Shown: piece after piece, positions 30,472 to 41,203 of the stretch | Layout: every line of letters starts with the position of its first letter | Position numbering within the stretch: the first letter of the stretch is position 1 | Assembly (NCBI RefSeq): GCF_001673535.1 | Contig: NZ_LZLY01000058.1 | Coordinates: 1-64,000 of the forward strand | DNA: 64,000 nucleotides | Reading direction: 5' to 3' | Origin: Mycobacterium sp. 1081908.1 | GTDB taxonomy: Bacteria; Actinomycetota; Actinomycetes; Mycobacteriales; Mycobacteriaceae | The notes under the pieces: generated by a model | What the model was told of the DNA's origin: nothing | Databases searched by the model: none | What the model saw: only the letters and a program-made list of their open reading frames with translations | Program-made: the position numbers and the translations under genes

Positions 30472-32595
30472 GTGCACGTCCTGGTTACCGACGCCACCGG
30501 CGCAATAGGGCGGCTGGTCGCACGGCAGCTGATCGCTGCCGGGCACACGGTCAGCGGGATTGCCGAGCATCCCCATCCCTGCCTGGACCCCGCCGTCGGG
30601 TTAGTTTGCGCGCCGCTGACCGACCCCGTCCTGCAAGACCTGGCCGACGAAGCCGACGCGGTGATCCACCTGGCCCCGGTCGACATCAGCGCCCCCGGCG
30701 GCGCGGACATCGACGGGGTCGCCCATGTGACCCACGCGGCCGCCCGCGCCGGCGCGCGGCTGCTGTTCGTGTCCCAGGCCGCCGGCCGGCCGGAGCTGTA
30801 TCGACCCGCCGAGGAGCTGGTGTCCACGAGCTGGGCGCCCAGCCTGGTCGTCCGGATCGCGCCGCCGGCCGGCCGCCAGCTCGACTGGATGGTGTGCCGC
30901 ACCGTGGCGACGTTGCTGCGCACCAAGATTTCCGCGGCCTCGACCCGGCCGATGCGCGTCCTGCACGTCGACGACCTGGTGCGGTTCCTGGTTTTCTCGC
31001 TGGACACCGACCGCACCGGCGCGGTGGACCTCGCCACCCCGGACACCACCAACGTGGTCACCGCGTGGCGCCTGCTGCGAGCGGTCGGCCCGCGTTCGCG
31101 ACTGAACGGCGTTCGCAGCTGGCCGAAATTGATCCCCAAGATGGATATCACTGCGGTGCAAGAGGATTGGGGTTTCGAATTCGGCTGGCAAGCGCTCGAT
31201 GCGGTCGCCGACACCGCCCGCGGCCTCGCCGGGCGGCGGCTCCTTCCCGACGGCGCCCTCAGCCACGGCGGCCAGGTGGCGCTCCCGGTCGAGGTCCTGC
31301 CGCGGCCCCGTCCGTCCGACGAATTGCGCAGCGCGGCCCCGGACGGCATGGAGGGTGAGTTCGACGACCGGATCGATCCCCGGTTTCCGGTCTTCAGCGC
31401 GGCCCGCCTGGCCGAGGCGCTGCCCGGTCCGCTGACCCCGATAACGCTCGACGTTCAGCTCAGCGGGCTGCGCACGGCCAGCCGGGTGATGGGCCAGGTG
31501 CTCGCGCTCGGCGGCGTGGTCGACGACGAGTGGAGCAGCCGGGCGATCGCGGTCTTCGGCCACCGCGCCTACGTCGGGGTGTCGGCCAACGTCGTCGCCG
31601 CCACCCAGCTGCCCGGATGGGACCAGCACGCCGTCGCCCGGCACGCCCTGGCCGACCAGCCGCAGGTGGGCGACGTCCTGCCATTCGGCGAACCGAAGCT
31701 GGCCGAGGGGGCGCTGGGGTCGCTCGCCAAGGCGGTCGTGACGGCGCGCTCGCTGACGGTGATGCGCCACCTCAAGCGGGACACGATGGCCTACGGCGCG
31801 GCCGCGACTGCCGAACACGCCGACGCCGGGCAGCTGGCCGCGCTGCCGGACGCCGCGCTCGAGGTTCGGGTGCCGCTGCTGCGGGATCGCATCCACCAGG
31901 GCTGGATCCTCACGGCGCTGTGGCTGATCGATTCGGGCGTCACCGCGGCGGCGCTGGAACCCACGCGTGCCGCCTCCCGGGTGTCGGGGCTGGGCATGAT
32001 GATGGAAAGCACCCGCATCGCGGCCGAGACCGCCCAGCTGGCGGCGGCGTTGCGAAGCGATCCGCCGTTGTGCGCGCTGGCCGCCGAGGGCAACATCGGC
32101 AGCATCCGCGCCCTGTCTCCCGACACCGCCGGCGCCCTCGACGCCGCCGTCGCCAGGATCGGGCACCGCGGGCCGGGGGAGGCCGAGCTGGCCGGCCCGG
32201 TGTTCAGCGACGACCCGGCGATGCTGCTGACGGCGGCCGCCGAGGTGGCGCAAGCCGCGGCGGTCACCGAGCCGGCCCGGCCGCCGACGCTCGTGCGGCG
32301 AGTGGCCGCCAACGCGCGCGGCTCGCGCGAGCTGGCCCACGACACCACCATCCGGTTCACCCACGAACTGCGGATGACGTTGCGCGAGTTGGGGTCTCGA
32401 CGGGTCACGGCGGACCTGCTCGACGCCGTCGACGACGTTTACTACCTCACCTGCGACGAGCTGGTCACCATGCCCGCCGACGCTCGGCTGCGCGTCAAGC
32501 GCCGCCGCGCCGAACGGGAGCGGCTGCAGGTGCAGCGCCCGCCCGACGTGATCGACGGGACCTGGGCCCCCGTCGACCAGCGGGACGACGCCTGA
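30472..32595 (+). CDS. NAD(P)-binding epimerase-like domain fused to PEP-synthase-like region, Rv1868 type
   Basis: 707 residues. Residues 1 to about 240 are an NAD(P)-binding epimerase-type domain (MHVLVTDATGAIGRLVARQLIAAGH, DAVIHLAPVD, RVLHVDDLVRFLVFSLD). The remainder resembles the segment of PEP-utilising enzymes (rifampicin phosphotransferase/PPS type) between the ATP-grasp and swivelling domains: PLTPITLDVQLSGLRTASRVMGQVL, a helical stretch, and the closing RVTADLLDAVDDVYYLTCDELV with RRRAERERLQVQRPP. Neither an ATP-grasp nor a phosphohistidine TSH motif is visible, so phosphotransfer looks impossible alone. GTG start with GGAGGTGAG nine bases upstream. Function unknown. Confidence 0.82.
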   Translation: MHVLVTDATGAIGRLVARQLIAAGHTVSGIAEHPHPCLDPAVGLVCAPLTDPVLQDLADEADAVIHLAPVDISAPGGADIDGVAHVTHAAARAGARLLFVSQAAGRPELYRPAEELVSTSWAPSLVVRIAPPAGRQLDWMVCRTVATLLRTKISAASTRPMRVLHVDDLVRFLVFSLDTDRTGAVDLATPDTTNVVTAWRLLRAVGPRSRLNGVRSWPKLIPKMDITAVQEDWGFEFGWQALDAVADTARGLAGRRLLPDGALSHGGQVALPVEVLPRPRPSDELRSAAPDGMEGEFDDRIDPRFPVFSAARLAEALPGPLTPITLDVQLSGLRTASRVMGQVLALGGVVDDEWSSRAIAVFGHRAYVGVSANVVAATQLPGWDQHAVARHALADQPQVGDVLPFGEPKLAEGALGSLAKAVVTARSLTVMRHLKRDTMAYGAAATAEHADAGQLAALPDAALEVRVPLLRDRIHQGWILTALWLIDSGVTAAALEPTRAASRVSGLGMMMESTRIAAETAQLAAALRSDPPLCALAAEGNIGSIRALSPDTAGALDAAVARIGHRGPGEAELAGPVFSDDPAMLLTAAAEVAQAAAVTEPARPPTLVRRVAANARGSRELAHDTTIRFTHELRMTLRELGSRRVTADLLDAVDDVYYLTCDELVTMPADARLRVKRRRAERERLQVQRPPDVIDGTWAPVDQRDDA

Positions 32596-32601
32596 CCGGC
32601 A

Positions 32602-33327
32602 TCAACCCACCAGCCCGCGCAAGAACAGCGCGTTGCGCACGGCGTGGCCGCCCAGATCGTTGTTGAAATACATCCACACGTCCCTGCCCTCGCCGTCCCA
32701 TTCGCCGATCCGGTCGGCCCAGCGCCGCAGGTCGTCGTGCGAGTAGCAACCGGCGTAGATCGCCTCCTGATCCGGGCCGTGCATCCGCACGTACACCAGA
32801 TCCGTGGTGGCGCGCGGCACGCACGCCAGCCCGGCGCCGCTCATCACCACGTACGCGGCGCGGCGGCGTGCCAGCAAGTCGTACACGGCCGGCTCGTTCC
32901 AGGACGGGTGGCGCAGCTCGACGGCCACCCGGATGGGCTCGGGCACCTGACCCAGGAAGGCGTCCAGGCGCGCGTCGTCGCGCTGCTGCTCGGGGTGCAG
33001 CTGGACGAGCAGCACCCCGCGGCGGTCGCCCAGCAGCTGCCAGCAGCGCTCGAACCGCTCGATCCATGGTTCCGGGGAGGATAGCCGGCGGTAGTGGCTC
33101 AGCCCGCGATGCGCCTTGACCGACATCCGGAATCCGTCGGGCAGCTGATCGCGCCAACCGGCGAACGTCGAATCCTTGGGCCACCGATAGAAACTCGCGT
33201 TCAGTTCGACGGTGTCGAAGACCTCGACGTAGCGGGCCAACCGGCGCGCCGAGGGCAAACCGGTCGGATAGAGGACATCCGCCCAGTGGTTGTAGGACCA
33301 TCCGGAGGTACCGATCCGTACGGTCAA
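32602..33327 (-). CDS. DUF72-family protein
   Basis: 241 residues. The DUF72 hallmarks are RIGTSGWSYNHW at the N-terminus, VELNASFYRWP, FRMSVKAHRGLSHYRRL, GVLLVQLHP, VAVELRHPSWNEPAVYDLL, DLVYVRMHGPD and the C-terminal WMYFNNDLGGHAVRNAL. The family adopts a TIM-barrel fold with unknown activity. A TTG start giving MTVRIGTSGW is proposed because relatives begin here; the longer frame overlaps the neighbouring HhH gene and is rejected. Convergent with the epimerase-like gene (six bases apart) and directly downstream of the HhH gene (seven bases), so likely an operon. Confidence 0.85.
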   Translation of the reverse strand: MTVRIGTSGWSYNHWADVLYPTGLPSARRLARYVEVFDTVELNASFYRWPKDSTFAGWRDQLPDGFRMSVKAHRGLSHYRRLSSPEPWIERFERCWQLLGDRRGVLLVQLHPEQQRDDARLDAFLGQVPEPIRVAVELRHPSWNEPAVYDLLARRRAAYVVMSGAGLACVPRATTDLVYVRMHGPDQEAIYAGCYSHDDLRRWADRIGEWDGEGRDVWMYFNNDLGGHAVRNALFLRGLVG

Positions 33328-33334
33328 TGCCGGC

Positions 33335-33976
33335 TCAACCTGCCACCCGCCGGCGCACGTCGTCGTCCAGCGACGCCCGGACGAGCGCGGCCGCCAGCCG
33401 TGAATTAGCCTGGGGCGCAAGGGCTCCCAGCTTCGCCGGCTGCGCGGGCAGGCCCAATCTCTTGGCCGTCGCGGTGGCGCGGTCGTCGAAGTACGGGCGC
33501 ACCCAGGGCCAGACGTCTTGCACCTCACGCAGGAAGATGTCGGCGCCGGTGTCGCCAATTCCGTTGAATTTCTTCAGCATCCGTTTCGCCGCGGCGACGT
33601 CGTGGCGGCTGCTTCCCGCGATTTCGCGCAGATCGCCGTGATACTCGTCGCGGACCCGCTCGGCCATGTCGGTGAGCCGGGTGGCCGAACTCTCGTCGTA
33701 CCGCACGTAGTGGGCGCGGCCGAACGCGCCGATCGTGCTGCGCCGGTCGGAGGCCAGGACGGCCTTGGGGGAGCGCAGGCCCGCCTTGAACAATTCACGG
33801 CCGGCGCTCATCGCGATGGCGGCGTCGATCGGCTTGCTGGCGAGCATGCACAGCACCAGCAACTGGAACAGTGGCATCGGCTTGTCGCGGATCTTGACGC
33901 CGGCCTCGGCCGCGTACGTTGTGCCGGCGACTTTGATCAGCCGGCGGACCACTTCCTCGCGCTTGTCCACAGGCAC
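33335..33976 (-). CDS. HhH-GPD-type endonuclease III-like protein
   Basis: 213 residues. The helix-hairpin-helix DNA-binding motif is MLKKFNGIGDTGADIFLREVQDVWPWVRPYFDDR; the surrounding helices (FQLLVLCMLASKPIDAAIAMSAGRELFKAG) match the six-helix domain of Nth/MutY-like glycosylases. The Asp of the GPD loop may be in GDTGAD. There is no C-terminal four-Cys iron-sulphur cluster. A base-excision repair function is plausible but unproven. GTG start giving MPVDKREEVVRRL. Confidence 0.75.
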   Translation of the reverse strand: MPVDKREEVVRRLIKVAGTTYAAEAGVKIRDKPMPLFQLLVLCMLASKPIDAAIAMSAGRELFKAGLRSPKAVLASDRRSTIGAFGRAHYVRYDESSATRLTDMAERVRDEYHGDLREIAGSSRHDVAAAKRMLKKFNGIGDTGADIFLREVQDVWPWVRPYFDDRATATAKRLGLPAQPAKLGALAPQANSRLAAALVRASLDDDVRRRVAG

Positions 33977-34012
33977 CGCTTACCCGCGCCGTCTTCGGGC
34001 AAACGGCTGCTG

Positions 34013-34345
34013 TCACTTCGGGGGCAGGCCGCGGGCGTAGCCGGCGCCCCGGGTGACCCAATCCTGCAGTTGCCGTTTGGTTCGCACTCCGTCGGCGTCG
34101 ACGCGCAGCCAGCCGCGGGCCTCCCGGCCCGCCATCACCATGGGGCCGACGTGGGCGCGCGTCAACAGTTTGTCGGTGTCCTCCGGCGGCACCCGCACCA
34201 GCAGTCCGCCCTGCCCGCTGGCGGCGACCGACATGTTGCCGTTGATCAAGAACGCCAGACCACCGAACATTCGCTTTTCCTCGACGCCGCGCTGGGCGCC
34301 GAGCAGTTCGCGGATCCGGTTGGCCAGGTCTTCGTCGTAGGCCAT
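34013..34345 (-). CDS. TfoX/Sxy N-terminal-domain protein
   Basis: 110 residues: YDEDLANRIRELLGAQRGVEEKRMFGGLAFLINGNMSVAAS, then GLLVRVPPEDTDKLL and GWLRVDADGV, the pattern of the TfoX N-terminal domain. In gammaproteobacteria TfoX controls competence; in mycobacteria only this domain is found and the role is unknown. It is a single-domain protein, lacking the TfoX C-terminal HhH part. Same strand as the HhH gene, with about 35 bases between. Confidence 0.88.
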   Translation of the reverse strand: MAYDEDLANRIRELLGAQRGVEEKRMFGGLAFLINGNMSVAASGQGGLLVRVPPEDTDKLLTRAHVGPMVMAGREARGWLRVDADGVRTKRQLQDWVTRGAGYARGLPPK

Positions 34346-34401
34346 GGGCCGACCTTAACCCCGAGGTACGACAAGCGCCGAGCCGTAATTTTGCAGGGAA
34401 A

Positions 34402-34427
34402 CAGCCGCCCCCTTTCGGGGGCGGCTG
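34402..34427 (-). terminator. Strong hairpin terminator after the secreted repeat protein
   Basis: An 11-bp perfect stem (CAGCCGCCCCC with GGGGGCGGCTG) and a TTTC loop lie about 30 bases after the stop of the secreted protein gene. On the minus strand it is followed by TTTCCCTGCAAAATT. It would isolate that gene from the TfoX-like gene downstream. Confidence 0.8.
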
Positions 34428-34454
34428 CCACATTCCGGCTTTTAGGGACCGGTT

Positions 34455-34925
34455 TTAGCCGGGCGTTCCGACGCCGCCGTTCACGTTGCCTCCGGCCCCG
34501 CCCGCGGGCGTGTACGCCTGGAAGCCGGCAGACGTGTTGACGCCCCACTGGCCCAGCTGCGGGTTGAACACGACCGGAAGCTGGGTGCCGTCAGGGTCAC
34601 CAACCGGCGGAATCCAGGTGGCCGGGAGCCCGTAGCTGCCCGGGTCGTTGTAGTGCCCCGGCGGCGGGAAATTGTTCTGGCCCGGGGGAAGCGGCGTGCC
34701 CGGCCCGTTGCAGTTGACGCCCGGTCCGCCGTTACAAATCGGTTGTCCAGGCAGGTTGGGGCCCGGCACCTGCCCCGGGCCCGGCACGTTCGGGCCCGGC
34801 ACGTTGGGGCCCGGTCCCGGCACATTCGGGCCGGGATCGGCTTGCGCGAAACCGGCGCCGATAAGGGCCGCAGATCCGAGGCCACCGGCCATCGCGGCGG
34901 TGGCGGCGATCTTGTTGAGCTTCAT
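34455..34925 (-). CDS. Secreted Pro/Gly/Asn-rich repeat protein
   Basis: 156 residues. The signal peptide MKLNKIAATAAMAGGLGSAALIGAGFAQA is followed by DPGPN, an ideal AxA cleavage site. The mature protein begins with VPGPN repeats (residues about 32-57), then QPICNGGPGVNCNGPG with two Cys that could pair, and a Gly/Asn/Pro-rich tail (NFPPPGHYNDPGSYGLPATWIPPVGDPDGTQLPVVFNP). CAAGGAG six bases upstream fixes the ATG. I do not recognise a function; an exported structural or host-contact role would be a guess. Expressed alone: a terminator lies downstream and Lon is upstream. Confidence 0.85.
   Translation of the reverse strand: MKLNKIAATAAMAGGLGSAALIGAGFAQADPGPNVPGPGPNVPGPNVPGPGQVPGPNLPGQPICNGGPGVNCNGPGTPLPPGQNNFPPPGHYNDPGSYGLPATWIPPVGDPDGTQLPVVFNPQLGQWGVNTSAGFQAYTPAGGAGGNVNGGVGTPG
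34759..34833. repeat. 15-18-bp tandem repeats in the secreted-protein gene
   Basis: The core GGGCCCGGCAC or a close variant recurs at 34759, 34777, 34792 and 34807, mostly with a 15-bp period. On the minus strand it encodes successive VPGPN-type pentapeptides. The near-identity of copies suggests slippage-prone length variation. Confidence 0.75.
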
Positions 34926-35014
34926 GTGAACTCCTTGTCCAGCTTGGCTGCGACGCGCGCAGCACACCAGCATTGACGGTGTTGTTCCGTTGTTTCCCCA
35001 GCTCCGGGTTTGGG

Positions 35015-35048
35015 CCGAGGCACAGGGGATAACCCCCTGGTTCCTCGG
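35015..35048 (-). terminator. Bulged hairpin downstream of lon
   Basis: CCGAGG..CAGGGG pairs with CCCCTG..CCTCGG around an ATAAC loop with small internal bulges, 93 bases beyond the lon stop. There is no clear T-tract, as is common for mycobacterial terminators. Confidence 0.45.
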
Positions 35049-35140
35049 CTACCCGGGACGGGAGAGACGAAAACACGCTCGCGGCAATTTATTGCCAGCG
35101 GACTGCCAGCTGTTCGACAAGCGATCGGCAGCCAACGCCC

Positions 35141-37453
<2,313 letters not shown>

Positions 37454-37466
37454 CAATCCTCCAAAA

Positions 37467-37487
37467 GTTGAGTCTGATGCGCTTAAC
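37467..37487. promoter_or_regulatory. HAIR-like (HspR) operator upstream of lon
   Basis: GTTGAGT and GCTTAAC flank a 7-base spacer, close to the HspR-associated inverted repeat CTTGAGT-N7-ACTCAAG. It begins 14 bases upstream of the lon start codon. HspR is known to control lon in Streptomyces, which supports the reading; the right half is degenerate. Confidence 0.5.
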
Positions 37488-37535
37488 CCAGCCCGCCACC
37501 GGTTTGTTCCCGGGACCGCGGCCTTCACACCGGCT

Positions 37536-38780
37536 TTACGCTGGCGGCGAAACGGGCCCCAACCGGCGCAGCTGCGTCACGTGCTTGGGCGAAAGCTCCT
37601 CGAGGCAGGTCGCGCCCAGCAGCGCCATCGTCCGCGTCACCCCGCTCTGCAGGATCTCGATGGCGCGGGTCACGCCCGCCTCGCCGCCGGCCATCAGTCC
37701 GTACAGGTAGGCGCGCCCGACCAGCGTGCACCGCGCGCCCAGCGCGATAGCCGCGACGATGTCGGCGCCGGACATGATGCCCGTGTCGACCAGGATCTCG
37801 GTGTGCTTGCCCAGCTCGCGGGCGACCGTGGGCAGCAGGTGAAACGGCACCGGGGCGCGATCCAGCTGGCGCCCACCGTGATTGGACAACACGATGCCGT
37901 CGGCGCCGCGGTCGACGACGGCGCGGGCATCGTCGAGCGTCTGGATCCCCTTGACCACCAGCTTGCCGGGCCATTGGGCCTTGATCCATTCCAGGTCGTC
38001 GAAGGTCAGGCTGGGGTCGAACATCGTGCTGAGGTATTCGCCGACGGTGCCCGACCAGCGATCCAGCGACGCGAACGCCAGCGGCTCGGTGGTCAGCAGG
38101 TCGAACCACCACTTCGGGTGGGGCACCGCGTCCAGCACGGTGCGCAGCGTCAGCGTCGGCGGGATCGTCATGCCGTTGCGGTTGTCGCGCAGCCGCACAC
38201 CGGCGACCGGGACGTCGACGGTGGCCAGCAGGGTGTCGAAGCCCGCGTCGGCCGCGCGCTTCACCAGCGCCATCGAGCGCTCCCGATCGCGCCACATGTA
38301 CAGCTGGAACCACTTGCGGCCCTGGGGAACCGCGTTGACCAGATCTTCGATCGCCGTGGTGCCCAGGGTGGAAAGCGAGAACGGGATCCCCGCCCGCGCG
38401 GCCGCACGGGCGCCGGCGATCTCGCCCTCGGTGTGCATCAGCCGGGTGAATCCGGTGGGCGCGATCCCGAACGGCAGCACGACCGGCTGGCCCAGCACAT
38501 CCCATCCGGCGGTTACGTTGGAGACGTCGCGCAGGATGGTCGGGTGAAACTCGATGTCGCGGAACGCTTGTCGGGCCCGCGCGATGGACAGCTCGTCCTC
38601 GGCGGCGCCGTCGGTGTAGTCGAATGCCGCCTTGGGGGTGCGGCGTTTGGCGATGCGGCGCAGGTCCTCGATGGTGTACGCGGCGGCCAGGCGGCGCTTG
38701 GTCGGGTCGAGCTGCGGCCGTTTGAATTGGATCAGCGGCGCCAGATCGCGCGCCTTGGGCACTCGTCGTTTGACGGCCAT
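37536..38780 (-). CDS. lldD2: L-lactate dehydrogenase (FMN, quinone-linked) LldD2
   Basis: 414 residues, FMN-dependent alpha-hydroxy-acid oxidase family. Oxidises L-lactate to pyruvate and passes electrons to the respiratory chain. Signatures are [13 protein letters not shown] (N-terminal Tyr contact), [66 protein letters not shown] with the catalytic His and Arg, and [43 protein letters not shown]. Sequence and length match M. tuberculosis Rv1872c. The ATG gives [15 protein letters not shown]; the longer frame overlaps the divergent gene and is not supported. Confidence 0.96.
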   Translation of the reverse strand: MAVKRRVPKARDLAPLIQFKRPQLDPTKRRLAAAYTIEDLRRIAKRRTPKAAFDYTDGAAEDELSIARARQAFRDIEFHPTILRDVSNVTAGWDVLGQPVVLPFGIAPTGFTRLMHTEGEIAGARAAARAGIPFSLSTLGTTAIEDLVNAVPQGRKWFQLYMWRDRERSMALVKRAADAGFDTLLATVDVPVAGVRLRDNRNGMTIPPTLTLRTVLDAVPHPKWWFDLLTTEPLAFASLDRWSGTVGEYLSTMFDPSLTFDDLEWIKAQWPGKLVVKGIQTLDDARAVVDRGADGIVLSNHGGRQLDRAPVPFHLLPTVARELGKHTEILVDTGIMSGADIVAAIALGARCTLVGRAYLYGLMAGGEAGVTRAIEILQSGVTRTMALLGATCLEELSPKHVTQLRRLGPVSPPA

Positions 38781-38798
38781 GTGTGCAACCGTAGTCGT

Positions 38799-39236
38799 GT
38801 GGCATCGGCAAGCGACCCATTCGATCTGAGACGTTTCGTGTCGGCCCAGTCCGGGATCTACCGCACCGCCGTGGAAGAGCTGCGCGACGGACGAAAACGC
38901 GGTCACTGGATGTGGTTCGTCTTCCCACAATTGCGCGGTCTGGGCAGCAGTCCAATGGCGGCCCGCTACGGCATTACGTCGCTCGAGGAAGCCCGCGCCT
39001 ATCTGCAGCATGAGCTCCTGGGGCCGCGACTACACGAGTGCACTCAGCTGGTCAACGAGGTGCAGGACCGCTCGATCATCGACATCTTCGGTTCGCCCGA
39101 TGACCTCAAGCTGCGCTCGTCGATGACGCTGTTCGCCCACGCGACCGACGATAACCACGACTTCGTCACCCTGCTCGACAACTACTTCTACGGCCAGGAG
39201 GACCCTCTGACCTTGGCGCGGCTGACAGACCCCTAG
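38799..39236 (+). CDS. DUF1810-family protein, Rv1873 type
   Basis: 145 residues: [95 protein letters not shown], the full DUF1810 pattern. A small all-helical protein of unknown function. The GTG start gives the same length as M. tuberculosis Rv1873; it lies 18 bases from the divergent lldD2 start, so the two share a compact promoter region. Confidence 0.9.
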   Translation: MASASDPFDLRRFVSAQSGIYRTAVEELRDGRKRGHWMWFVFPQLRGLGSSPMAARYGITSLEEARAYLQHELLGPRLHECTQLVNEVQDRSIIDIFGSPDDLKLRSSMTLFAHATDDNHDFVTLLDNYFYGQEDPLTLARLTDP

Positions 39237-39375
39237 GCCGGGCCTTTCGGGCGTTGAGTGTGAATCGCGGCCCTTGCGTGTGAGCCCGGGGCGGAGAATT
39301 CGGCGAAATCCCGCCCGGAGCGCACGCTGAAAACCCTCATCGCACAGTCAAGCCCGCAAGGCGCTCCCGGGACAG

Positions 39376-40653
39376 CTAGGCCGGGCTTAGGATCCGCCAG
39401 CCGTGCGGCTCGACTACCACCGCGTCGAGAACTTCCGGTGGCGGCGCCGACGACCCGGCGACGACCTGTGCGCGCGGCCAGCCCACGCCCGGCAGCGCGA
39501 GGCGCATCGGCTCGTCGCCGATGTTGAGCGCGACCAGCAGCGCGTTGTCACCGCTGCGGGTCTCGTAGACGTAGTGCCGGTTTTCCAGCCGCAACGCAGT
39601 CGTCGAGGCCCCATGCAGCCAGGCATGGCGACGGCGCAGCCCGACGAGGAACTGGTGCAAGGCCCACATCTGCGCGCCGAACTCATCCAATTCCAGTGGG
39701 GGAGTATCGAACTCGGGGCGAACCGCGTCGTCGCCGCCGTACCGCTCTTCCTTGATGCCGCGGAATCCGAGCTCGTCACCGGCGTACACGCTGGGCACCC
39801 CACCGACGGTGAGCAGGATCACCAGCGCGTGGGCCACGTGCTCGGGTCGGTCGAGCCGGCTGGCGATGCGGGTGACGTCGTGATTGCCGATGAACGTCAG
39901 CGGGGCGAAGCCGGCCAGAAACGCGTTGTGGCGCTGCAGCGCCCAGTCCAGCTCGAAGAAGTTGCCGTCGTTGAGGCTGCTCCAGATCGCCTTCCACAGC
40001 TCGTACTGGGTCGCCGAGTCGAACTTGGCCGCCTCGACCACCGCGGCGTAGTCCCCGTGGATGAGCTCGCCGACGAACCACGCATCGGGATGCTGCTCGC
40101 GCACCCGCGGCAGCGTCGACGCCCAGAATTGTTCCGGCACAATGTATGCCGCGTCCAGGCGCCAGCCGTCGGCGCCGCGACGCAGCCAGTGCGTCATCAC
40201 GTCGACGGTGTAGTCGATGACCTCGGGGTTGTCATGGTTGAGCGTGATCAGTTCCGAGTGGCCCTCGAACGTGCCGCCGCTGAACCAGCCCGGCGCCTCG
40301 TCGCGATAGCGCGGAAAGTCCACGCCGACGTGATTGAACACGCCGTCGAGCAGGATGCGCAGCCCGCGGCGCTTGGCCTGCTCGACGAGGTAGTCGAAGT
40401 CGCCGTCGTCACCGAGCCGGGGATCGATCCGGTAGTGATCGGTGGTGTCGTAACCGTGTGTGCGCGAGGCGAATATCGGCCCCAGCGCGACGCCCGACGC
40501 CCCCAGCGCGATGGCATGGTCGAACCAGTCGACGAGCCGCCGCAGCCGATGTTGGCTCGGCTGCGGCGGCTCGGACTGCGGAAATGCCCCGACGAACCCC
40601 AGCGGATAGACCTGCCACCAAATCGCGTGCTCTACCCAGGCTGGCGTGGTCAC
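39376..40653 (-). CDS. GH13-family alpha-amylase
   Basis: 425 residues, short for the family (domain A barrel with a small C-terminal beta domain). Conserved regions: ILLDGVFNHVG (region I), GWRLDAAYIVP with the nucleophile Asp (II), WFVGELIHGDY with the general acid Glu (III) and LTFIGNHDVTRIA with the transition-state Asp (IV). Hydrolyses or transfers alpha-glucan units in the cytoplasm; no signal peptide. It starts three bases after the ahpD stop and is very likely translated from the ahpCD transcript, an unusual link between glucan metabolism and peroxide defence. Confidence 0.93.
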   Translation of the reverse strand: MTTPAWVEHAIWWQVYPLGFVGAFPQSEPPQPSQHRLRRLVDWFDHAIALGASGVALGPIFASRTHGYDTTDHYRIDPRLGDDGDFDYLVEQAKRRGLRILLDGVFNHVGVDFPRYRDEAPGWFSGGTFEGHSELITLNHDNPEVIDYTVDVMTHWLRRGADGWRLDAAYIVPEQFWASTLPRVREQHPDAWFVGELIHGDYAAVVEAAKFDSATQYELWKAIWSSLNDGNFFELDWALQRHNAFLAGFAPLTFIGNHDVTRIASRLDRPEHVAHALVILLTVGGVPSVYAGDELGFRGIKEERYGGDDAVRPEFDTPPLELDEFGAQMWALHQFLVGLRRRHAWLHGASTTALRLENRHYVYETRSGDNALLVALNIGDEPMRLALPGVGWPRAQVVAGSSAPPPEVLDAVVVEPHGWRILSPA

Positions 40654-40656
40654 TGG

Positions 40657-41193
40657 TCAGCCGACGGCGGTCAGCGTCTGGGAGGCGACGATCGCCTGCG
40701 CCACACCCGCGACGATCGCCGCGGCCTTCAGCGCCTCCAGGATGGCCTCGCGATCCACACCCGCCTCGCGCAGCGTGTGCTCGTGCGCGACCACGCAGTG
40801 CGAACACCCGTTGATCGACGACACCGCGAAGGACCACAGCTCGAAATTCGCCTTGTCCACACCCGGATTGGCGATGATGTTCATCCGCAACCCGGCCCGC
40901 AGATCGTCGTACTGGCCGTCCAGGAAGCCGCGGCCCCGGTAGAACACGTTGTTCATGCCCATGATGGACGCGGCCCCCAGCGCCGCCTGGTACGCCTCGG
41001 CCGACAGGTAGTCGCCCGCCTCGGCACCAATCTCGGCCAGCACCTGGGTGTTTCGCGTGGCCGCGGCGCTGGCCAGCAGGGTGCCCCACAGCTGCTCCTC
41101 GCTCAGCAGGGTGCTGCGGGTGATCGAGCCCAGGTTGAGCTTGAGGTCCTTGGCGTACTCGGGCAGCGCGGCCTTGAGGTTTTCGACGCTCAT
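40657..41193 (-). CDS. ahpD: Alkyl hydroperoxide reductase AhpD
   Basis: 178 residues. The active site is [12 protein letters not shown] with Cys130 and Cys133 and the proton-relay His137. AhpD re-reduces AhpC, taking electrons from dihydrolipoamide via DlaT/Lpd in the mycobacterial peroxynitrite and peroxide defence chain. The ATG ([17 protein letters not shown]) has AGGGGGCGGG upstream; the longer frame runs into ahpC. It lies ten bases downstream of ahpC and is in one operon with it. Confidence 0.96.
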   Translation of the reverse strand: MSVENLKAALPEYAKDLKLNLGSITRSTLLSEEQLWGTLLASAAATRNTQVLAEIGAEAGDYLSAEAYQAALGAASIMGMNNVFYRGRGFLDGQYDDLRAGLRMNIIANPGVDKANFELWSFAVSSINGCSHCVVAHEHTLREAGVDREAILEALKAAAIVAGVAQAIVASQTLTAVG

Positions 41194-41203
41194 CCCGCCC
41201 CCT

